A stretch of 64,000 nt of DNA from Methanocella_A sp963769045 (GTDB lineage: Archaea > Halobacteriota > Methanocellia > Methanocellales > Methanocellaceae). The notes under the pieces are model-generated. The model had not been told where the DNA came from. It did not search any database and saw only the letters and a list, made by a program, of their open reading frames with translations. Shown one piece after another: positions 44,628-52,985 of the stretch (positions are counted from its first letter, which is position 1; each line of letters opens with the position of its first letter). The translations under genes and the position numbers were made by a program. The DNA lies in assembly GCA_963769045.1 (NCBI GenBank), contig CAVYKK010000024.1:1-64000 (forward strand). Direction: 5' to 3'.

Positions 44628-44850
44628 GCATTTGACACAAAGGGCACTAAGGGCACGGAGGCCACAAAGGCACGGTGCCTGCTCTTTTTCATTATGTCTT
44701 AAAATGTTTATCAGATTTACGCGTTTTTTGTTATCTGCGAGTCAGAGGATTAAAAATTTTAAAATCAGCTGTTATACAGGTTTAGCCACCCGAGCCCTTA
44801 GTGCCCTTTGTGGCCTCCGTGCCCTTAGTGCCCTTTGTGTCAAATGCTCA
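44628..44850. repeat. hairpin element G between convergent genes
   Basis: Arms at 44630-44675 and 44792-44847 are built of CACAAAGGG, CACTAAGGG, CACGGAGGC and CACAAAGGC units and are complementary. The ends are GCATTTGACAC and GTGTCAAATGC. The right arm has two units more than the left. The 115-base loop is AT-rich and lacks the family core. It could act as a two-way terminator; the stop codon of the next gene lies in its right end. Confidence 0.65.
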
Positions 44851-45039
44851 GGAGCCGACGATGATATCGCTGTCGGCGCCCTTCTCGTTCAGGATCTTCT
44901 TCAGGGCGTGCTTATCGTGTTTCTGTTCCAGCGCGTACTGGACCAGCTTCGCATAGGCATCTTTAATCGAGAGGTCATGCTCTACGGCAAACTTCTTGAC
45001 CTCTTTGTGCAGGCCATCCGGCATTTCAACCTTTGGCAT
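44848..45039 (-). CDS. small hypothetical protein (63 residues)
   Basis: The protein starts MPKVEMPDGLHKEVKKFAVE and is helical and charged, with EHDLSIKDAYAKLVQYALEQ in the middle. This resembles the ribbon-helix-helix or small antitoxin-like proteins of archaea, in which a short strand precedes two helices. The frame extends to 45141, but that part is basic, repetitive intergenic sequence. The ATG at 45039 is chosen. The stop codon lies inside hairpin element G. No toxin gene is adjacent. DNA-binding is a guess. Confidence 0.55.
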   Translation of the reverse strand: MPKVEMPDGLHKEVKKFAVEHDLSIKDAYAKLVQYALEQKHDKHALKKILNEKGADSDIIVGS

Positions 45040-45241
45040 AACGGAAACGTAGTATGTCGCTAAAGGGGATATATATGTTGTCGTGCCTCCACGGCCCCGA
45101 CGCTCACCGCAAGCGCGGCGTGAAAGTATTTTCTTATCCATCAGGAAATATCTGTCTTCCTATCAATCACAGTATTATGCCCGGCTTGCTTCTTGTGAAA
45201 AGACCTATCTGCCAATATATAATACTCCCGATACCATTCGT

Positions 45242-45333
45242 GGTGCGACGCCCGTGCTTGCTTCTTGCATAATCATCACAGCTAATAGCTAATACTCTCC
45301 TTTCTAATCGCGGTGCGACGCCCGTGCTTGCTT
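45242..45333 (+). repeat. duplicated end of the large palindrome
   Basis: GGTGCGACGCCCGTGCTTGC occurs at 45242 and again at 45312, 70 bases apart. The second copy is the left end of the palindrome, so its terminus has been tandemly duplicated outward. The 45040-45240 segment before it contains no supported gene. Confidence 0.6.
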
Positions 45334-45885
45334 CGCCGCACGTGCTACTACGGGTTTTTCCGGTGTTCCGGTGTCGGGCGACGGGCTCGCACCTTCGTCG
45401 GCCCAACTCGCCTTCGGCTGCGTTGAGCCTCCTTTGCAAGCCCTGAAAAACGCGCCTTTGGGCAGCGTTTTTCACACCCGCCACCTCCACACCCCTCGCA
45501 CAGCTGATGCGTGCGAGCGGGCAAGCCGAAAAAACCCTCCGCCTTCCGCGGAGAAGCACATGCAACCCAAACCAATACTAGTATAGGCAACGAGCCAACA
45601 CTAGTCCAGGTAAGGGTAGCCTTTGCTGCTCCGCGGAAGGCGGAGGGTTTTTCTGGCCGAAGGCCCCTCGCACGCATCAGCGGTGCGAGGGGTGCGGAGG
45701 CGGCCGGGTAATGAACGCTGCCGAAGGCGCGTTGCTTAGCGCTTGCGAAGGGACTCGACCTGGCGCAGCCGAAGGCGCCGCCGGGTCGTGTCTCCGGGGG
45801 TGCGAGCGCGGCCCGGACGGCGGAGCACCGGAAAAACCCGTAGTAGCACGTGCGACGAAGTAAGCATGGGCGTCGCACCGCGATT
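45306..45885. repeat. 580-bp interrupted palindrome
   Basis: The left end AATCGCGGTGCGACGCCC is complementary to GGGCGTCGCACCGCGATT at the right end. The match continues inward (GCACGTGCTACTACGGG / CCCGTAGTAGCACGTGC). Near the centre (about 45590) another inverted pair occurs, ACCCTCCGCCTTCCGCGG / CCGCGGAAGGCGGAGGGT. Between these the two halves share GC-rich, partly paired segments. It could extrude as a cruciform. Open frames inside are by-products of the symmetry. No transposase is present. Confidence 0.75.
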
Positions 45886-46094
45886 AATATTGGATTGACC
45901 ATATCATGCTGTTTAAAAAATCTTTGGTATTGCAAGAACGCATGGGCGTCGCACCGCGATTAATATTGGACGGACCATATCATGCTGTTTAAAAAATCTT
46001 TGGTATTGCAAGAACGCATGGGCGTCGCACCGCGATTGATAATAGAAAGACTACTATCTGCTCCTTTGCAACCATCTGGTATTTTAAGAACGCG
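45864..46094 (+). repeat. 76-bp tandem repeat at the right palindrome end
   Basis: The unit GCATGGGCGTCGCACCGCG... starts at 45864, 45940 and 46016. Two full units differ by only two or three bases (ATTGGATTG versus ATTGGACGG). The third diverges after about 25 bases but regains TCTGGTATTTTAAGAACGC near its end. The first unit begins inside the palindrome end. Confidence 0.85.
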
Positions 46095-46172
46095 GCCCTA
46101 CAACCGACATGAAGACGCCCTAGTATATGGAGCAGATAAAAAAATTCAAAAAATAAGACAGTCGCTGACGTC

Positions 46173-46832
46173 TCAGACGATGGCTTTCTTGAACTCTTCG
46201 AGCCCTACGCGGTCGATGGTCGCGCCGAGGCGCTCGGGGTTCTTGCCGTGCTGCCTGTAGAAAGCGATGACTTTTCCCGTGAGCTGCTGGGCCTGCTCCT
46301 GCGTCAGCCCTTCGGCGATGACCTTGCCGACCCTCGCGGTTCCGCCGCCCTTGCCGCCTGCAACTGCCGTGAACCCGTTATCGGTCCCGAAGAACCCGAG
46401 GTCCTTGAGCCAGGGATCGCTGCAGCCGTTGGGGCATCCCGCGACGCCCATCTTGAACTTCGCCGGCGCCGGCTTGCCGTAGTACTCTTTGTCGAGGGCG
46501 AATCCCAGGCCGGGGCTGTCCTGCTTGGCACGCTTGCACGCCCTGGTGCCGGGGCACATCTGGATGCTCCGGATCGTCAGGCCGATGGCCTTGGACTTGT
46601 CCGTGAACTCAGCCCATGCCTTGTCCAGGTCCTCTTCTTTTATGCCGATGATCACAATACGCTGGGTGCCCGTGAGCTTCACGTATTTGGCGCCGTACTT
46701 CTCCGCCACCTCGGCGACCTTCCGCAGCATTGCCGGCTCAATAAAGCCGCCGGGGATGTGAGGTGCTATCGAGAACGTCTCCATATCTCGCTGGAGAATC
46801 GCTCCTTTTTCAGGTATGTTTGCTTTTGCCAT
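46173..46832 (-). CDS. small siroheme/[4Fe-4S] nitrite-sulfite reductase-like protein
   Basis: This 219-residue protein is a compact member of the sulfite/nitrite reductase family. It has a ferredoxin-like half domain (KYVKLTGTQRIVIIGI, about residues 50-65). The siroheme/Fe-S motif is spread as CPGTRAC (C-x5-C, near residue 98) and GCPNGCSDP (C-x3-C, near 137). All four ligand cysteines are present. Large catalytic sulfite reductases are about twice or more this size; methanogens encode several such small Dsr-like proteins, some of uncertain substrate. It has no partner subunit here. Sulfite or nitrite detoxification or an assimilatory role is inferred only. Confidence 0.78.
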   Translation of the reverse strand: MAKANIPEKGAILQRDMETFSIAPHIPGGFIEPAMLRKVAEVAEKYGAKYVKLTGTQRIVIIGIKEEDLDKAWAEFTDKSKAIGLTIRSIQMCPGTRACKRAKQDSPGLGFALDKEYYGKPAPAKFKMGVAGCPNGCSDPWLKDLGFFGTDNGFTAVAGGKGGGTARVGKVIAEGLTQEQAQQLTGKVIAFYRQHGKNPERLGATIDRVGLEEFKKAIV

Positions 46833-46960
46833 TTTCTATACCAACCTTTCGATCTGAATAACAATAGTGGGTATAGTTAAAACGCTTTGCGGTATCACCA
46901 GAAGCGGAAAAACAGGAATACAGGCAAGCTCTTCCGGCGCCGGGGCCAGCAGCTTCTATG

Positions 46961-47929
46961 CTATTTGCCGGTGTCCGCCTTGCGGGGCTCGCGTTTGTAT
47001 AGCGCGAGCAGCTCGTCGCTGTCGTCCAGCTTTTTGAGCGCTTCGCTCTCGATGAGCACCGTGTTGCCGATGGCCTTGGACTGATGGGCGCCTTTGATGA
47101 TGTACAGAGAGTACGTCCCGGCCACGTCGGCCAGGCTGGACATGAACTTCGCCTTCTTCAGCATGACCTCGCTCATCTCGCTGACGCCGGTCAGTACCTT
47201 GTTATCTTCCTCACGGGACAGGGCGTTGAACGGCGCACGCGTCGTATGGAACACGTCGAAGCCGATGTGCATGAGCGCGCCGAAGGCGTCCTTCTCCATC
47301 TCGCTGGCGTTCCGCAGGTCGTTGGGCGTCTCGTCCGCCCGGCCCGGCCGCTCGAACTTCACGATCATGTTGATCGGGCATGCAATGGGCGCGTCGAGGA
47401 TTTCCTCCAGCTTCAGCGCCGCGTCGACGGTCGCGTTCATCCCGCTCTCGTACTTGCTGATCGTGCGCCTTGACACTCCGAGCGCTTTCGCAAGCTCGCC
47501 CAGCGAGATTTGCTTCGACTCGCGCAGGCCGCGGAGGGTTTCGCCGTCGATCTCCACGTACAGGCCGCCCGGCGCCGCATACACGAGCGGGGGCACCTCC
47601 TCGATGAAGTAGTCGTGCAGCGTCTCCATGTCGACGCACGGGATGCCATACCTGAGGTACACTGCCCCCGTCTCGAGCGGGTGGTCGTTGGTGTGCTCGC
47701 CGACCACGATGGGCGAGCCGCTAAACAGGACAGCCAGCCGTCGCATCTCCTGCGAGGTCTCTTCGCTCAGCCCTTCGATGTTCGACAGCACCTTGATCAG
47801 GAGGAAGACCTTTCCCCGACGAGCCCCTACATCGAAGCTCCGGGGGCGGATGTCGCATTTTTCAGAAAGGATGAACTCGGCCTTCGTCAGCAAAGCGATG
47901 ACTCTGTCCAGCAGTGTTTCTCGGGTCAT
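46961..47929 (-). CDS. archaeal HTH-type transcriptional regulator (COG1395 family)
   Basis: This 322-residue protein has an N-terminal domain of about 120 residues (GKVFLLIKVLSNIEGLSE, FSGSPIVVGEHTND) and then a Cro/C1-type helix-turn-helix (LRGLRESKQISLGELAKALG, then VSRRTISKYESG; about residues 132-165). A C-terminal domain conserved in euryarchaea follows (DAFGALMHIGFDVFHTTRAPF). The family is usual in single copy in methanogens; targets are unknown. The ATG at 47929 gives the full conserved N-terminus. It is a single gene, followed by the small reductase-like gene on the same strand 128 bases on. Confidence 0.88.
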   Translation of the reverse strand: MTRETLLDRVIALLTKAEFILSEKCDIRPRSFDVGARRGKVFLLIKVLSNIEGLSEETSQEMRRLAVLFSGSPIVVGEHTNDHPLETGAVYLRYGIPCVDMETLHDYFIEEVPPLVYAAPGGLYVEIDGETLRGLRESKQISLGELAKALGVSRRTISKYESGMNATVDAALKLEEILDAPIACPINMIVKFERPGRADETPNDLRNASEMEKDAFGALMHIGFDVFHTTRAPFNALSREEDNKVLTGVSEMSEVMLKKAKFMSSLADVAGTYSLYIIKGAHQSKAIGNTVLIESEALKKLDDSDELLALYKREPRKADTGK

Positions 47930-48104
47930 GATTACGTTCTGTTTAGTTTGTTACTAGGGTTGTCTCCTGCTTCAAATATTAAAACATTCTCTTTTCACGT
48001 CGCTGTAAATGACAGGCGCGACCGGCGGGAATCAATAATGAATGAGGGAATCGGTAGCGTCCCGGGTTTTTTGTAAATTGTTTAGCAATAGCCGGTCTCT
48101 GCCA

Positions 48105-48258
48105 TTGTGTATGCTCAGCCGGCACCGGACAGACGTAAACAACGTCAACGACGTCAACAACGTTAATATTCGGTAAAGGCCGCCATCACCTGGAATATCG
48201 TTGTTGACGTCGTTGACGTTGTTTACGTTGTCGAGTTGCCGGCAAGCATCTACAAAAA
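48105..48258. repeat. hairpin element E
   Basis: Arms at 48118-48162 and 48199-48243 are complementary and consist of ACGTAAACA, ACGTCAACG and ACGTCAACA units. They are closed by GCCGGCACC and TTGCCGGC. The loop has TATTCGGTAAAGGCCGCC, a variant of the family core. The termini lack the clear GTCATT ends, so this copy is probably old. The 47930-48486 interval otherwise holds no gene. Confidence 0.65.
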
Positions 48259-48486
48259 TACACAAGGAAATTTACAGAAGAATTGAGAAACTGCTACAGA
48301 ATCGGGCCGTTGGCGCCTGCACGGCCGGGCATGCGCGCGCGGGCGCGACCGGCGCGGAGGCATCTCGCGTTTACGCCCGCCAGGCCAGCGACACAAAATC
48401 GGGGAACAAGAAGAAAGATATTTCATTGATTTGAGCTTTAGTGAAGATAATATTACGCTGGCAAACGGAGTGAAAACAGACAATCT

Positions 48487-49750
48487 ATGATCTACCTCGG
48501 AATCGACGACACTGACTCGAAACTCGGCATGTGCACTACTTATCTCGCCGCCGTCTTAGCGGAGCGGCTTTCGGGATTCGGCCTTGCCGACTATCCACGG
48601 CTCATCCGGCTGAACCCGAACATCAAATACAAGACCAGGGGTAACGCTGCGCTATGTATAACGCTCGACGCCGGGCCGGAAGCAATGGGCGAGGTCGAGC
48701 GCATCGCCCTGGCGGCCATCGAAGAATACGCCCGCTTCGAGGATGAGAACACCAACCCGGGCGTTATCATGTACGCAGGCGAGATCACCGATGACCTGAA
48801 GGGGTATGCGCTGCGAGTGGTGAGAGATGTGGTCGAGATCGAGGAGGCCGAAGCCCTGGCAAAGAAGCATGAGATGCGCGTCCACAAGTTCAAGAACGGC
48901 CGTGGCATCGTGGGCGCTCTGGCTTCGATCGGGCTGGAGCTGTACGATTTCACCTACGAGCTGCTTGCCTACCGGATGCCGGAGAACTATGAGAAGCCCA
49001 GGTGGCTCGACAAAGAATCGGTCTACGCCATGGACGCCGCCACCTACCCGGATACCTGGGACAACGTCGATCTGGCGAACCAGGGTGATCGTCTTTTCGC
49101 CACACACGCCGGACCCTGTGCTCTATGGCATCAGGGGCAACAGCCCGGAAGTGCTGCGCCGTGCACAGGCCATGCTGAAGACCGAGCCGGTCGAGCGGTC
49201 GATCATTTTCATTACCAATCAGGGCACGGATATGCACCTGCTCTGCGGGACCATCGCGGACGCTAAAGATGACCGCTCGTATGTGCTGAAGGGCCGCGTG
49301 ACAGAGGCGGCGCATGCCATCGAGGGCGGCCACGTATTCTTCTCCATCGGCGACGGCAAAGCGACGATCAAATGTGCGGCCTTCGAGCCTACGAAGGGCT
49401 TCCGCAACATCGTGAAAAGCCTTATTCCCGGCGACGAGATCCGGGTCTTCGGCAGCGTGAAAGATCGCACGGTCAACCTGGAGAAGCTGGAAGTCGTCCG
49501 GCTGGCGGAGGACGTGCGCAGGGTCACGCCCGTATGCCCGTCGTGTGGCCGCCACATGGAATCGGCCGGCGCAGGGCAAGGATACAGGTGCAGGAGATGC
49601 AAGACGAAGGCGCCTGCCATGGTCGAGGAGAAGCATGAGCGGATGGTGGAAAAAGGGCTTTACGAGGTGCCGCCGTCGGCTAGAAGGCACCTGGCAAAGC
49701 AGATTATTCGCATAGAGCAGCCCTGGTGCACGACACATCCGAGCCGATAG
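48487..49750 (+). CDS. tiaS: tRNA(Ile2) 2-agmatinylcytidine synthetase TiaS (frameshifted)
   Basis: TiaS modifies C34 of tRNA-Ile2 with agmatine so that the tRNA reads AUA. The first frame (48487 to about 49085) has GIDDTDSKLGMCTTYLA, KYKTRGNAALCI, KNGRGIVGALASIG and TWDNVDLANQ. From about 49086 the second frame continues VIVFSPHTPDPVLYGIRGN, an OB-fold segment and a zinc ribbon (CPSCGRHME ... CRRCKTKAP). Dropping one G from the GGG at 49083-49085 joins them into a normal 421-residue TiaS. The enzyme is considered essential in archaea, so a sequence error is more likely than real loss. Confidence 0.88.
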
Positions 49751-49857
49751 GCGTTCGCTCGCGCGTGCGAAGTCCCGGCGGCTACTGCCGGAATGGTAAC
49801 CATTTTCAAGTAAAATAATAAAAAGAGGTATGGGGCGGAGGTCCGCCCGCTGCTGCC

Positions 49858-50736
49858 TTATGCCGCCTTGGGCGGCTGCACTGGCAGTTTCTCTGCGATG
49901 ACGGCGAGAAGCTCCCTGTCGAGCAGCAGGCCGTCGAGCTTGTTGTCGGCGGTGATGACCGGCACCTGCTCGATGCGGTTCCGGCGCATCTTCTTCGCGC
50001 ACTCGGAGACCGGCGTCTTGTGGAACGCGGTGATGACGTCCTTGATCATGACTGTCTTCACGGCCACGTCGGGGAGCGAGATGCGCGACACGCCATAATA
50101 GAGGCTCATCGTGTCCCTCATGCTTTCCCAGGTCCACTTGTCCTCGTCCGAGGCCGCGGACATGTCGGACTTCTCCACCGTATCCTCGATGCGGCTCAGG
50201 TTGATGATATCTGTGATGCTGATGATGCCCGCCAGCGCGCGCTTGTTGTCCAGCACGGGCAGGGCGTCACGCTTGGAGAGACGGATGATTTCGGAGGCGA
50301 CCGGTACCGGGGTCTCTTCCCAGATGGCCACGACGCCGTCCCTGACGAAATTCTTGATTGGCTCCTTGATGTCCATCTGGCCGATGGCGCCCACGATATC
50401 GCTGACTGTGACGATGCCGACGAGCTTGCCACGGACGACGACTGGCAATCTCCTTAAACCAGTCTGCATGAGGATGGCGGCAGCCTTCCCCAGCGCCGCA
50501 TCAGGGGTGATAGTGATCGGGTCACGTGTCATGAGCATGGCGATCTGCTCTTCTTCAGGATGCTTGAGCAGGTCAATGCGGGTCACGATTCCCAGCAGGG
50601 TGCCCTCCTTGACTACGGGCACGGCAGAAATGTGCTCTTTCTGCATCAGCTCGAGCACCTCGTCCCTTGTCCCGGGGATCTCGATGCTTTTTACGTTTTT
50701 GATCATGATATCGTCAACAGTCAATGCTTGCTTCAT
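49858..50736 (-). CDS. four-CBS-domain protein
   Basis: This 292-residue cytoplasmic protein contains four CBS domains in tandem. They start near residues 6 (VDDIMIKNVKSIEI), 66 (MTRDPITITPDAALGKAA), 130 (VRDGVVAIWEETPV) and 225 (VMIKDVITAFHKTPV). Such modules bind adenine nucleotides or related ligands and often act as energy sensors. The GAGGT five bases before the ATG and an AT-rich tract further upstream indicate its own promoter. It follows uspA on the same strand, 38 bases away, and could be cotranscribed with it. Ligand and target are unknown. Confidence 0.88.
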   Translation of the reverse strand: MKQALTVDDIMIKNVKSIEIPGTRDEVLELMQKEHISAVPVVKEGTLLGIVTRIDLLKHPEEEQIAMLMTRDPITITPDAALGKAAAILMQTGLRRLPVVVRGKLVGIVTVSDIVGAIGQMDIKEPIKNFVRDGVVAIWEETPVPVASEIIRLSKRDALPVLDNKRALAGIISITDIINLSRIEDTVEKSDMSAASDEDKWTWESMRDTMSLYYGVSRISLPDVAVKTVMIKDVITAFHKTPVSECAKKMRRNRIEQVPVITADNKLDGLLLDRELLAVIAEKLPVQPPKAA

Positions 50737-50774
50737 AGCATACCTCGAAAGCCTCTTCTAATATACATACTTAT

Positions 50775-51227
50775 TTATTTGCCACTTTGTTTCTCGCTCT
50801 TTATCACCAGTACCGGACAAGGAGCGATGCGCACGACCTTTTCCGCTACGCTGCCCAGCAGTATGCGATCGATGCCGCTCTTGCCCAGCGTTCCGACGAC
50901 AATGAGATTGATATCGTTGTCCTTGGCGAACTTGGTGATCTCCAGCGCGGGGTTGCCTTCCAGCACGTGCGTCTCCACGTCCGCGCCGGGGCCCGCCGCT
51001 TCCTTGACGCGGCCGACGGCAGCTTCGCCCTCTTCCTTCAGCAGCTGGTACATGTTCTCCCATGTGACGTCCATGGGCACGGAGGTGAAAGTCACCGTGT
51101 CCACCACGTAGACAGCATAAACTTTCGAATGGTGGGCGCGAGCGAGCTCAAGGCCCGTCTCTACCGCGCTCTGGGTCCGCCTGGACCCGTCAGTAGCAAT
51201 CAGGATTTTCTTGAAGAGTTCTGCCAT
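50775..51227 (-). CDS. UspA family universal stress protein
   Basis: This 150-residue protein has the UspA fold signature: KKILIATDGSRRTQSAVETG at the N-terminus. The C-terminal ATP-binding motif GTLGKSGIDRILLGSVAEKV (G-x2-G-x9-G-S type, residues about 110-129) ends with APCPVLVIK. It probably binds ATP. GGAGG lies seven bases before the ATG. Its start overlaps the end of the amidohydrolase gene by 28 bases, so the two are read together. Confidence 0.92.
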   Translation of the reverse strand: MAELFKKILIATDGSRRTQSAVETGLELARAHHSKVYAVYVVDTVTFTSVPMDVTWENMYQLLKEEGEAAVGRVKEAAGPGADVETHVLEGNPALEITKFAKDNDINLIVVGTLGKSGIDRILLGSVAEKVVRIAPCPVLVIKSEKQSGK

Positions 51228-52313
51228 ATTCTGCCTCCGCTGATAAAATGACTGATATCGTCCGGGCGCGCCCGCCTCACGAGCGAGCTCAGAAGGTTCT
51301 TAGAGCATCTCAGGTTATTTGAACTTTTGTCTAGGACTATGAGGTCGGCGTCTTTCCCGGCCATGACAGAGCCTTTCCGGTCGCCCTTTCCCATCAGCCC
51401 GGCGCCGTCCAGGGTAGCCATCCGCAGCGTGCGGACATCGTCATGCAGGAACGCCTTGGACGCCCATTCCATTTCGGCGAGCATGTCCGGGGCGTTAATC
51501 ATCACGTTGTCCGTGCCCAGCCCGATCAGCAGCCCGGCCTCCGTCATCTTCTTCAGTGGCGGTATGCCGACGCCGGTCGCCATGTTCGAGCGCGGGCAGA
51601 CGGCTACAGGTATGCCGAGGTCGGCGGCCTTTCGCAGGTCGCTGTCAGACGCGTGGGTCATGTGCACGAGGAATCCCGGCCTTAGCTCTAGTAATTCTCA
51701 GAGCAGTATCCACATCGCTTCTATTTAGCTCTCCGGCGTGAATACCTACGATCTTACCCCGATCTTTCGCTTTTTTAGCCATTGAGAACAAAGTATCCCG
51801 GGGTATGTCATTCGCCCCGCTGAACCCGAGGCCGTCCGCGTAGCGCAGCACGTCGTCGACCTCCCGGTCGATCACCGTGTCATCGCCGGTCACCCGGCCG
51901 AGGATGGTGGCCCGGTCGCCCGCCAGCTCCCGGAGAAGTCGCGCGCCCTGCACGCCATTCTCGCGGAAATCGGCGCAGTGTCCGGTGCCCGTCGCCGCCA
52001 TGTCGGCCAGCGTCGACCGGATGCCTTCTGTGATCTCCTCTGGCGATGCCGCCCTGATAATGCGGTGCTTGAGCCCGTCGGGCGGCTTGACGAGGTCGTC
52101 CAGCGGCATATAGGGAAGGTCCTTGGCGATCGAATCGCCGACGTGGGTGTGCGCGTTTACGAACGCCGGGCAGATCAGCCCGGAAATGTCAGACACTACC
52201 CGGTCGAAGCCCACCTCCCGGATTTTACCGTCCCTTACCGCGACATAGCCCTCTTTGATCTCGAAGTCGTCGCCGTACAGAATCGTTCCGGACAGTATGA
52301 GGTCGGCTGGCAT
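51200..52313 (-). CDS. amidohydrolase family protein (COG0402 type, frameshifted)
   Basis: The first part (52313 to about 51700) has the metal-binding FVNAHTHVGDSIAKDLPYM and GIHAGELNRSDVDTALRI. The second, in another frame from about 51690, continues ELRPGFLVHMTHASDSDL, AVCPRSNMATGV and GLGTDNVMINAPDML. Together these are the HxH, H, H and D metal ligands of nucleoside-deaminase-like amidohydrolases (MTA/SAH deaminase relatives). One base added or removed within 51681-51700 gives an intact enzyme of about 370 residues. The frame opens at 52379; ATGs at 52337 and 52313 are better starts, the latter with GTGAT upstream. The substrate is not certain. Confidence 0.72.
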
Positions 52314-52451
52314 TGTATCACTAAATTGCTCTGCCATACAAAATAATTTTCTTTGGCCTGCCATGCGGAATGGCTCCATGCCTGAGAGTTCACAGTCCCC
52401 TTGGGAAAGACTTAACTACTTCCTGATGTTAGTATACGATCTGGAGATATC

Positions 52452-52619
52452 ATGGCGAAGAGAGAATCCGGAAGCGGGCTGATGTCGTCCGCAGGCCTGA
52501 TGCGTTACTTCGAGGCTGAGGACTCCGCAATTAAGATCGACCCCAAGACTGTGGTCATCTTTAGCGTGGCGATGGGCCTCATAGTGTTCGTCCTCGAGAA
52601 CGTTATCCGCGCACAATAA
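52452..52619 (+). CDS. secG: preprotein translocase subunit Sec61-beta
   Basis: This 55-residue protein has the archaeal Sec61-beta pattern: a short polar N-terminus with SGLMSSAGLMRYFEAEDS, then KIDPKTVVIFSVAMGLIV, a single membrane helix with a short tail. It is the small subunit of the SecYE-beta protein-conducting channel. GGAGAT lies five bases before the ATG. The gene is divergent from the amidohydrolase gene and is likely transcribed alone. It is too short to be found by length-filtered gene calling. Confidence 0.93.
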   Translation: MAKRESGSGLMSSAGLMRYFEAEDSAIKIDPKTVVIFSVAMGLIVFVLENVIRAQ

Positions 52620-52643
52620 AACGACAGAATAAAAACACTTTTC

Positions 52644-52832
52644 TTATTCTTGTTTGTCGTCCCTAGCCCTGCTTTTCCCTGCACACTCCGGCGTCCTTTT
52701 ATCGTGAACGCATTCCGGCACACCGCCCTCTTTGCCCTCTCTCGGCTCCTCCCTCGGCGGCGCCTCGACTACCGTCTTCTTCTCCTCAGGCGGGACGTAC
52801 TGGATGGGCTCGTTCTCCTCTTCATGGGTCAT
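52644..52832 (-). CDS. small acidic hypothetical protein (62 residues)
   Basis: The frame encodes MTHEEENEPIQYVPPEEKKT, continues with proline- and glutamate-rich sequence, and ends with two cysteines in VPECVHDKRTPECAG. It is unstructured-looking and has no recognised family. It converges with the Sec61-beta gene, 24 bases apart. No good ribosome binding site is visible. It could be real but may be chance. Confidence 0.3.
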   Translation of the reverse strand: MTHEEENEPIQYVPPEEKKTVVEAPPREEPREGKEGGVPECVHDKRTPECAGKSRARDDKQE

Positions 52833-52985
52833 AACAACTCATTCTTGTGCCGGCAGATAGCTTTCTCTCATATTTTTCATCTGAATTTCATCGTCGGTGC
52901 TATCGTTCTGTACATGGAACGATAGTTCTCTTAAAAGAACGATAGTGCGATAGATTTACATTCATGGAAGCCGCTTACAGATTTG

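Noticed and set aside
45348..45935. 195-codon frame inside the large palindrome
   Set aside because: Its sequence reflects the palindrome and changes with it; no motif, no start signal.
45242..46094. CRISPR array
   Set aside because: Repeats are 70-76 bases apart, but the full unit including the would-be spacer is repeated, and only two or three copies exist; there are no cas genes.
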